A stretch of DNA of 60,233 nt from positions 1 to 60,233 of the forward strand of contig JANXVH010000104.1 in the NCBI GenBank assembly GCA_025351765.1. The letters run 5' to 3'. Position 1 is the first letter of the stretch, and every line of letters begins with the position of its first letter. The DNA comes from Pedobacter sp. Its GTDB lineage: Bacteria > Bacteroidota > Bacteroidia > Sphingobacteriales > Sphingobacteriaceae. A program made the translations under genes and the position numbers. A model generated the notes under the pieces. It saw only the letters and a program-made list of their open reading frames with translations. It was not told the origin of the DNA and did no database searches. Shown here in pieces: positions 54,200 to 60,233 of the stretch.

Positions 54200-57100
54200 A
54201 TGCCCGGAAAACAAATTTTTCAAACCGAGAAGAAAACGCGTTGGAATACCTTTACTTGGATAAGCAGGACTTTTTTTGTGGTTTTTGCAGCTGCAATCAT
54301 CTGTGTGGTACTTACCCTATCCTCTGTTCAAGCTCCCAAACTGCCCTTTTTAGATGTAAGTGGAAAATTTAATGCCCGTCAGTTAGATAGGCTAAAGAAA
54401 TCCCAGAAATACAAGGATTTTTTCATCGCCAAATCGCATTTAGAAAAAATCAAAATAGACCGACAAAAACATGTAATTGCGCTACATGGCGATAAAAAAC
54501 GAGTTAACATTGGCTTTTATGTTAGTTGGGCCGCAACCAGAGGAAGTTCTCTTTCAGATTTAAAACTAAATATTGGGCATCTGGATATGGTTGCAACCGA
54601 ATCGTTTTTCTTACATGGCGACTCGATAACTGAACAAGTTGATACAGCCGCATTGAGCGTAATTAATAAAGCAGGAAAATATGCTATCGCAGATATTTCA
54701 AATTATGGGAAAAGCGCTTGGGATGGAAAAGCTGTAAAAAAACTGATAACTGACCTGAATGCGCAGCAAGCATTCATAACGAACTTGATCTCCTTGGTAA
54801 AAAAATATCATTACAAAGGCGTAAACATTGACTTTGAAGAGGTAAATGCAGATGGCAAAACAGGCTTTAATAACCTGATGAAAAACCTGTACACTCAATT
54901 TCATAAGCAAGGCTTACTAGTTATGCAGGATATTGCGGTGGACAATGACGATTACGATCTAAAGATTTTACAGCATTACAATGATTACCTGATATTGATG
55001 GCATACGACCAGCATAGCGAAGAAAGTAACGCTGGCGACATTTCTAACCAAGAGTGGGTAGAAGAAAAGTTAGATGACATTTGTAGTAAGGTTGATGCGG
55101 ATAAGGTTATTTTGGCGCTCGCCTGCTATGGTTACGATTGGCCAGATCAGAGCGTGGGCACCCCTGTGACCTATGAACAGGCAATGACCACCGCTGTAAG
55201 TTATAAAAGCAACGTAATTTTCGATCCTGCTTCAGCCAATTTAAACTACCAATATAAAGCCGATAACGGCATTCAGCACCAGGTGTATTTTACAAACGCA
55301 GCAACCTACTTTAACCTCATTCGCAAAGCAGATGATTGGGGAATTGCAGGAATAGCACTTTGGCATTTGGGCGCTGAAGATAAAAGAATATGGCAATACA
55401 TTTCCAGGGACCTAAGTTTAGAAGCCTTAAAAAAGAAACCTTTTGACCTTCGAACAATTTCCACACTTACCATGAATGGCATAAATTATATTGGCGAAGG
55501 GGAAATATTAGATTTAATATTTTCACCACAACCAGGTATAGTCAGGTTTACTTTAAACAAAGATAATTTTACTATTGCAGACCAGCGCTACATTAAAATA
55601 CCCAGGCCGTATGTAATTAAGCGCTATGGTTATGCCGATAAAAAAATAGTTTTAACCTTTGACGACGGTCCGGATCCCACCTACACCCCACAGATATTAG
55701 ACATTTTACAAAAAGAGAAAGTACCCGGAGCATTTTTCGTAGTTGGCATTATGGCCGAAGAAAATATGAACGTGTTGCGAAGGGAATATGACGACGGTTT
55801 CCTCATTGGAAACCATACATTTTTCCATCCAGACATGTCGTCTTTGGGTCCTGCTCGGGTTAAATTTGAACTAAATGCTACCAGAAGACTTATAGAAGCT
55901 GTTACTGGCCATAGTACCATTCTTTTTAGAGCCCCATTTAATGCAGATGCAGAACCTCAAAACACTTCAGAAATATTGCCAGTTGCGCAAAGCAGGAAGG
56001 AAAACTACATTAATATAGGTGAATACATCGATCCAGAAGACTGGGAGCCTGGAAAAACTGCAGATCAAATATTTAACGAAGTCGTTAAACAAAAAGACAA
56101 TGGTAATATTTTGCTATTGCATGATGCCGGAGGTAATCGCGAGGCAACAATAGCTGCCTTACCGCGCATTATCCATTTTTTCAAAAAAGAAGGCTACACC
56201 TTTGCCACAATTGCAGATTTGATGGGCAGAAAGCCTTCGGAGCTAATGCCTGAAGTAAATTCTGCAGCAAACACGGGTTTTTTAGGCTCTGGCGATTATT
56301 TCTTTATCAACTTCTTTTACTATGGATATATCATTTTGAATGTGATCTTTACTGTTGCTATAGCCTTAGCAATACTGCGCACATTCTTTATTGCCTATCT
56401 TGCAATTAGACAGCGAAAATTAGCTAGGAAAAATGCGGGTTTATTAGTCAAAAACCCTAAAGATCTGGTCAGCATCATCATTCCTGCTTACAACGAAGAA
56501 ATTACGGCGATACAAACAATCAACAGCCTGTTAAAATTAGATTATCCAAATTTCGAGCTTATTTTCGTTGATGACGGATCTAAAGACAAAACCTTCGAAG
56601 TCGTAAACGCTAAGTTTAACGATAACCCACGGGTAAAGCTATACAGCAAAATAAATGGAGGTAAAGCGTCCGCACTTAATTATGGTATTGCAAAAGCAAC
56701 TGGAGATTATTTGGTTTGTATAGACGCAGACACACAGTTGAAAACAGATGCCGTAACAGAATTAATGAAGCTATTTTATAGCAAAGAAATTGCCGCTGTA
56801 GCTGGCACCGTTAAAGTCGGCAATGCCCATAACCTCATTACCATCTGGCAGTCTATCGAGTATATTACTGCTCAGAATATGGACCGCCGTGCATTCGATT
56901 TGTTGAATACAATTACTGTAGTTCCAGGGGCTATTGGCGCCTTTAGAAAATCGGTTATTCTAGAAGTTGGGGGGTTTACCATAGATACCCTGGCCGAAGA
57001 TTGCGACCTTACCATGCGAATTTTACGTGCTGGCTACAAAGTTAAAAATTGCGATACCGCTATCGCCTATACAGAGGCTCCAGAAACGGTAGAGATGTTG

Positions 57101-57601
57101 TTAAAACAACGCTTCCGCTGGAGTTTTGGAGTAATGCAAAGCTTTTGGAAAAACAGAAAAACATTCTTTAATAAGAAATATGGCTATTTTGGAATGGTTG
57201 GCATGCCCAACATTCTAATTTACCAAATTATACTGCCACTTTTCTCGCCACTAGCCGACTTGTTTATGTTGGTTTCGCTCATCGGCGGAATCTTCTCTCT
57301 AAGCGCAATAAACAACCTGACGAGTACTGGCTTTTCTGGTATACTAAGTTTGCACAATGGTTTCGGACAGGTACTTTTCTATTATATTATTTTCATTGTG
57401 CTAGACATGCTGTTCGCCACCATTGCGTTTCGTATGGAGAAAGAGAAATTGAAAAACCTCCTTTATCTATTCCCTCAGCGCTTTTATTGGCGACAATTGA
57501 TGTATATCGTGCTATTTAGAGCTTGCAGGGGAGCCTTGAGAGGCCGGCTAGAAAGCTGGGGAACATTAAACCGCACTGGTAATGTAAAAGAAGCGGTTTA
57601 G
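54200..57601 (+). CDS. Trifunctional GH18-like / polysaccharide deacetylase / GT2 glycosyltransferase fusion
   Basis: The 1133-residue membrane protein joins three enzymes. A helix at about 23-42 anchors a GH18-like domain (about 95-410) in which the catalytic glutamate E213 is kept (NIDFEE) but the first Asp of DxxDxDxE are changed. A CE4 deacetylase follows (about 480-660), with TFDDGPD, the zinc histidines in GNHTFFHPD, FRAPFNAD and LLLHDAGG, all intact. After helices at about 697-735 comes a GT2 domain (about 753-1000) with IIIPAYNEE, DDGS, the metal-binding DADT, EDCD and the QRFRW processive-synthase motif, then C-terminal helices. Topology puts GH18 and CE4 outside and GT2 inside. It should make, export and trim a partly deacetylated N-acetylhexosamine polymer. 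Confidence 0.88.
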   Translation: MPGKQIFQTEKKTRWNTFTWISRTFFVVFAAAIICVVLTLSSVQAPKLPFLDVSGKFNARQLDRLKKSQKYKDFFIAKSHLEKIKIDRQKHVIALHGDKKRVNIGFYVSWAATRGSSLSDLKLNIGHLDMVATESFFLHGDSITEQVDTAALSVINKAGKYAIADISNYGKSAWDGKAVKKLITDLNAQQAFITNLISLVKKYHYKGVNIDFEEVNADGKTGFNNLMKNLYTQFHKQGLLVMQDIAVDNDDYDLKILQHYNDYLILMAYDQHSEESNAGDISNQEWVEEKLDDICSKVDADKVILALACYGYDWPDQSVGTPVTYEQAMTTAVSYKSNVIFDPASANLNYQYKADNGIQHQVYFTNAATYFNLIRKADDWGIAGIALWHLGAEDKRIWQYISRDLSLEALKKKPFDLRTISTLTMNGINYIGEGEILDLIFSPQPGIVRFTLNKDNFTIADQRYIKIPRPYVIKRYGYADKKIVLTFDDGPDPTYTPQILDILQKEKVPGAFFVVGIMAEENMNVLRREYDDGFLIGNHTFFHPDMSSLGPARVKFELNATRRLIEAVTGHSTILFRAPFNADAEPQNTSEILPVAQSRKENYINIGEYIDPEDWEPGKTADQIFNEVVKQKDNGNILLLHDAGGNREATIAALPRIIHFFKKEGYTFATIADLMGRKPSELMPEVNSAANTGFLGSGDYFFINFFYYGYIILNVIFTVAIALAILRTFFIAYLAIRQRKLARKNAGLLVKNPKDLVSIIIPAYNEEITAIQTINSLLKLDYPNFELIFVDDGSKDKTFEVVNAKFNDNPRVKLYSKINGGKASALNYGIAKATGDYLVCIDADTQLKTDAVTELMKLFYSKEIAAVAGTVKVGNAHNLITIWQSIEYITAQNMDRRAFDLLNTITVVPGAIGAFRKSVILEVGGFTIDTLAEDCDLTMRILRAGYKVKNCDTAIAYTEAPETVEMLLKQRFRWSFGVMQSFWKNRKTFFNKKYGYFGMVGMPNILIYQIILPLFSPLADLFMLVSLIGGIFSLSAINNLTSTGFSGILSLHNGFGQVLFYYIIFIVLDMLFATIAFRMEKEKLKNLLYLFPQRFYWRQLMYIVLFRACRGALRGRLESWGTLNRTGNVKEAV

Positions 57602-57732
57602 ATAATCAAAGATAAATTGATATATTTGATTATTAGAGCTAAAATGACACAGATCTAAGATCTGGCCAGATTCAAACAGTTGATTACCAATTACAATAGT
57701 TTAATATATCACTTTAACTAATTTTATTTAGC

Positions 57733-58140
57733 ATGAGATACTCGATTTTTAGTTTTCTTATATTACTGACTTTTAGTTTCATCGCCTGTAATTCATCCAA
57801 CAAAAAAGATGTATTGGCAGACTTGGAACCATCGTCAAAACAATATAAACAGGAGTTGGCTAGACAGCTAAAGATGAGTAGTGCTCATGAGTTTACCTTT
57901 ACTTTAAACCAATATTTAAAAATTAACGGCAAGGACTACTTGGACATCAATATCCGTGGGCAGAATTTACGTGCCGGGTGCCTTGTCCTGATCGACAATT
58001 GGAATAAACTGGAAGCAATAAAACAATCCAGTGGAATGGGGTACGGGGGAGCCGAATTAAAAAATCTTCAGTTAAATATCGTCAATGCCCATACTGATCC
58101 AATCTTTATTTACAAAGATTTGGACAAAGTCTCAGATTAA
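57733..58140 (+). CDS. Small lipoprotein of unknown function
   Basis: The 135-residue protein has a signal with lipobox FIAC near C19 followed by NSSNKKD. The mature part contains amphipathic helices and beta segments, no known domain. It starts 131 bases after the fusion gene and may be part of its unit. Confidence 0.7.
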   Translation: MRYSIFSFLILLTFSFIACNSSNKKDVLADLEPSSKQYKQELARQLKMSSAHEFTFTLNQYLKINGKDYLDINIRGQNLRAGCLVLIDNWNKLEAIKQSSGMGYGGAELKNLQLNIVNAHTDPIFIYKDLDKVSD

Positions 58141-58252
58141 TTGATAATTGAACCTGCCATCGGTCAGGTATAAGGGCAATACAAATCCTCCGGAACTCGA
58201 TCTTCCAATTAAATATTACAGCGAGTTTGAAATATTAGACGATATATGCACC

Positions 58253-58486
58253 TCAATCTACCGGTGTTCTTAAATATTGCATCACGCTAGATTCCAGGTA
58301 AAAATAGTTAATACCCATTTTCTTTGCTTCTATCAAGCCCTTCTGGGCATATCTTTTTAACGTACGCGGACAGCGCTGCAGCATGTGACAAGCGGTACGT
58401 GTACTAAGCCACCTTTCCTGTGCATTTTTGTGTAATTCAATTAATTCTTTCAATAGTTCTACGATACTTTGTAATGATACTCCCAT
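58253..58486 (-). CDS. Excisionase-like helix-turn-helix protein
   Basis: The 77-residue protein has an N-terminal helix and then a MerR/excisionase-type HTH (WLSTRTACHMLQRCPRTLKRYAQ) followed by GLIEAKKMGINYFYLESSV. Such short proteins are encoded near mobile elements in Bacteroidota. A TAATTTTG -7 box lies at 58544-58537. It is divergent from the LytTR-type regulator gene. Confidence 0.8.
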   Translation of the reverse strand: MGVSLQSIVELLKELIELHKNAQERWLSTRTACHMLQRCPRTLKRYAQKGLIEAKKMGINYFYLESSVMQYLRTPVD

Positions 58487-58536
58487 ATTCTTAAATTTTT
58501 AAAAAGGCTTAAATAATGTTCTTGTTTTAACACCAG

Positions 58537-58544
58537 CAAAATTA
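58537..58544 (-). promoter_or_regulatory. Candidate -7 box of the HTH gene
   Basis: The minus strand reads TAATTTTG, 50 bases before the start codon. A TTG at 58572-58570 is 25 bases upstream, slightly too far. A hairpin AAAGCC-N7-GGCTTT (58565-58583) overlaps it. Confidence 0.4.
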
Positions 58545-58631
58545 CCGGACAGAAACCTCATTAAAAAGCCAAAAACCGGCTTTAAACGACCAAATGGAGT
58601 ATTGACAGGGTTAAATATAGCGTTACAGCCT

Positions 58632-58687
58632 ACGAACTACACACCTTAAACCGACGAACTGCACATCGTACCAGATGAACTACACAA
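58632..58687. promoter_or_regulatory. Three 21-22 bp-spaced direct repeats, candidate LytTR binding sites
   Basis: ACGAACTACACAC (58632), ACGAACTGCACAT (58654) and ATGAACTACACAA (58675) are spaced 22 and 21 bases, two helical turns. The complements contain (A)GTTCGT/AGTTCAT cores like the LytTR-domain half-site pattern (AGTTNRK). LytTR proteins bind pairs of 9-bp repeats spaced 21 bp. They sit in the shared region between the HTH gene and the LytTR-type gene, about 90 bases before the latter. Confidence 0.6.
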
Positions 58688-58774
58688 ATTTTATTTGACA
58701 TTTGTTAGCCCAATAATCCAGAAATAATATAATTTCGCCCCCAATTCATTACATTCTAACTAACGCTCCCCATT

Positions 58775-59593
58775 TTGAATACGCTAGCCAAGCTTAACGC
58801 AGAAATTGAACCCATAAAATATAATAAACGGTATGTATGCCTCATTGCTGCCAATATACTGGTGATCCTATTATATTGGAGATTACCTCGTAAAAACATT
58901 TTCTCAATTGATAGTGGAGATACGCTCTTTTTGTTGCTGATATCGGCTGTAACGATCAGCTACCTGCTGTTTAAAATGACCTACTTATTCATTAAAAAGT
59001 TAGATCGTAAATATCCATGGAACTTTCCAAGTTTAAGGTGGCTATATCAATTGCTCTTATGTGTCTTACTTCCAACCACCATTACTACGCTGGTCTCCTC
59101 CTTCTATTATGAAGCTTTTGGCTATGACCTCCTCCACTCCGACACAAAAATTATCCATACTGTAATCATTTTTCTTTGTTTTGTCTTTGTAAACTTGTAT
59201 TACTTCGAGCATTGGGCAATCCTGGCGCAGAAAAGAATAGCTAATCAAAAGGAAATCGTTGTTGATGAAATCAGCACACCTGCCATCATTATGCTATTAG
59301 AAGACCTTCCGCTACTCATCATTAGTGAAAAGGAAAAACGCTGGGCTCGCATGCCCGATGGTCTCCTGAAAGAATGGAAATACACCATAGAAAAATCGCT
59401 AGCAGTATTGCCAGATGGAGACTATATCGTACTTTCCCGTGATATTGTCTGCAGGAAAGACAACATCGCAACCGCAGTTTATAAAAACAGGAAGTATACC
59501 GTAACTACACATACGCCGGCAAACAACCAAATTCTGCTAAGCGAGGCGGTTACCCGCAAGCACCGTCAATTTTTCCGCAGCATTCCCATATAG
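58775..59593 (+). CDS. Membrane-anchored LytTR-type transcriptional regulator, TTG start
   Basis: The 272-residue protein has four membrane helices (about 22-38, 50-72, 87-112, 125-148) and a C-terminal domain (about 175-272). There DGDYIVLSRDIVCRKDNIATA and ILLSEAVTRKHRQFF align in spirit with the LytTR pattern FxRVHRSYLVNLDHI ... IPVSRxxxKxF. The HRS core is altered to LSRD, so DNA binding may be weakened. Such proteins would regulate genes from the membrane without a response-regulator receiver domain. The only start near the beginning is TTG 58775. The repeats upstream fit autoregulation. Confidence 0.65.
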   Translation: MNTLAKLNAEIEPIKYNKRYVCLIAANILVILLYWRLPRKNIFSIDSGDTLFLLLISAVTISYLLFKMTYLFIKKLDRKYPWNFPSLRWLYQLLLCVLLPTTITTLVSSFYYEAFGYDLLHSDTKIIHTVIIFLCFVFVNLYYFEHWAILAQKRIANQKEIVVDEISTPAIIMLLEDLPLLIISEKEKRWARMPDGLLKEWKYTIEKSLAVLPDGDYIVLSRDIVCRKDNIATAVYKNRKYTVTTHTPANNQILLSEAVTRKHRQFFRSIPI

Positions 59594-59598
59594 CGTCT

Positions 59599-59678
59599 GC
59601 CTTCGGGCTGGGTAGTACCTGGCTTCGGTCTGGGTAGTATTGTCGGTTATCGGTTCGGTATCCGTCGGGTATCGGTTC
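59599..59678. repeat. 22-bp-period direct repeats after the LytTR-type gene
   Basis: CTTCGGGCTGGGTAGTA (59601) and CTTCGGTCTGGGTAGTA (59623) differ by one base and lie 22 bases apart. TATCGGTTC at 59648 and 59670 are also 22 bases apart. The region begins right at the end of the gene. Confidence 0.65.
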
Positions 59679-59807
59679 TGCATCATTGGTATATCTAAAT
59701 AACAAATGAACAAGCCCAAACGGCACTTTAACGCATACCAAATATGAGGAGCCAACAGCCTCTAGTATACTGCCGGTAGCGTAATGGCCGCGCAATTGTT
59801 GCTCTTG
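59679..59807. other. Intergenic region
   Basis: No gene or clear structure is supported between the repeat array and the DUF6266-type promoter. Confidence 0.5.
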
Positions 59808-59879
59808 TGGACAATACTTGGACAGCGGTTGACAGTTCTGAACTACGCTTGGATTTCCTGTTAATCTGCCTTAATTTTG
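59808..59879 (+). promoter_or_regulatory. Second DUF6266 promoter: hexamer triplet, TTG, 20 bp, TAATTTTG
   Basis: TGGACA (59808), TGGACA (59819) and TTGACA (59829) are spaced 11 and 10 bases. Fourteen bases follow, then TTG (59849-59851), exactly 20 bases, and TAATTTTG (59872-59879). Every spacing equals that of the promoter at 53961-54032, although the sequence between the elements differs. It drives a truncated DUF6266 gene. Confidence 0.75.
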
Positions 59880-59919
59880 CAGGAAACAAGAGTAATTCAT
59901 AAACAAAAATTAAAATGAT

Positions 59920-60096
59920 ATGGGAAAATTTGACGGAAAAAATTTTATGGGATTTAGTGGAAAAGTAGGTGGCCTGCTGGCCTATAACCTAAAAGGGCAG
60001 CACATTGTTAGGCAGGTAGGTTATTCTGTAAAACCACCCAGCAAGTTGCAAATTGCACGCAGTTTGCAAAAACTTATAAGCCTTGTCTTTGTTTAA
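59920..60096 (+). pseudogene. Truncated DUF6266 gene (58 residues)
   Basis: ATG 59920 begins MGKFDGKNFMGFSGKVGGLL, followed by a KPPSKLQIARSLQKL segment that lines up with RPPTLKQLNQQMRF of the 213-residue DUF6266 protein at 53255. Four residues later the similarity ends and a TAA stops the frame at 60094-60096. About 155 residues are missing, and the next gene begins 18 bases later. A promoter of full quality precedes it, so it is probably still transcribed. Confidence 0.75.
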
Positions 60097-60113
60097 CTCC
60101 TTAAATAGCAAAT

Positions 60114-60233
60114 ATGAACAACTTTTTTAGAGGACTAATTGCAGCCTGGGGTGCTAAAAAGCTTGGCGGAGGCTGCATTTCAACAATTATTATTTTTGTT
60201 TTAATATGGACCTTGCTTGGCAAATGCAATAAC
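60114..60233 (+). CDS. Small membrane protein, unknown function (partial at the right edge)
   Basis: Forty codons, MNNFFRGLIAAWGAKKLGG to the edge, show a basic N-terminus, the phrase AAWGAKKLGGGC and one hydrophobic helix (about 22-35). Similar short AWGAKKxGGGC proteins are, from memory, common in Bacteroidota without known function. The frame is still open at the window end. Confidence 0.65.
   Translation, partial: MNNFFRGLIAAWGAKKLGGGCISTIIIFVLIWTLLGKCNN

Noticed and set aside
58632..58687. CRISPR array
   Set aside because: Only three short, imperfect repeats with 8-9 base gaps and no cas genes; spacing fits regulator sites instead.

Overview
The window looks like chromosomal DNA from a member of the Bacteroidota, most likely a Pedobacter-like Sphingobacteriaceae. 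The evidence is TAnnTTTG-type -7 promoter boxes, an 80-residue ATP synthase epsilon subunit, a fused hemC-hemD gene, the long form of IspG, an ECF sigma/anti-sigma pair, GH127 and GH39 glycosidases, and the Bacteroidota family DUF6266. All identifications come from reading the sequence and recalling families; no database was searched.

Layout. 1-1.3 kb: a scar of an integrative element. A decayed serine recombinase is fused to a broken gene fragment and sits against the 3' end of tRNA-Arg(ACG). 1.4-6 kb: peroxiredoxin, a VOC protein, an RmlD-like reductase, and atpD-atpC ending at a terminator. 6.3-21.9 kb: one long branched-chain amino acid operon, ilvE-ilvD-ilvB-ilvN-ilvC-modF-like-leuA-leuC-leuD-cimA-like-leuB-ilvA. 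In front of ilvE is a 27-residue Ile/Leu/Val-rich leader peptide, a candidate antiterminator and an intrinsic terminator, which together form a complete transcription attenuator. A large palindrome separates ilvN from ilvC. 21.9-28.5 kb: a small lipoprotein, an orphan ABC ATPase, a GH39-like enzyme, a D-lactate dehydrogenase-like enzyme, and an ECF sigma, anti-sigma and beta-barrel trio.

28.5-37.5 kb: a tightly packed minus-strand heme operon, hemA-hemCD-hemB-hemL-(histidine kinase)-(response regulator)-(TPR membrane protein)-hemE-hemJ. The kinase has almost no extracytoplasmic domain. 37.6-45.7 kb: alpha/beta hydrolase, GH127-like enzyme, a divergent HxlR regulator/azoreductase pair with a perfect dyad between them, a GntR(YtrA)-ABC-DUF2807 operon with its own dyad, and a lipocalin. 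45.7-53.2 kb: an SDR-PspC-LiaF-like-RDD-ispG operon, then MlaE/MlaF-type transporter genes and a methyltransferase.

53.2-60.2 kb is the most unusual part. A DUF6266 gene and, 6 kb away, a truncated DUF6266 gene have promoters of identical geometry: three TGGACA-type hexamers spaced 11 and 10 bp, then 14 bp, TTG, 20 bp, TAnnTTTG. Between them lie an 1133-residue GH18-deacetylase-glycosyltransferase fusion, a lipoprotein, an excisionase-like HTH protein, and a membrane-anchored LytTR-type regulator preceded by three 21-22 bp-spaced repeats. A shared, undescribed regulatory module for DUF6266 genes is the best candidate here for something new.
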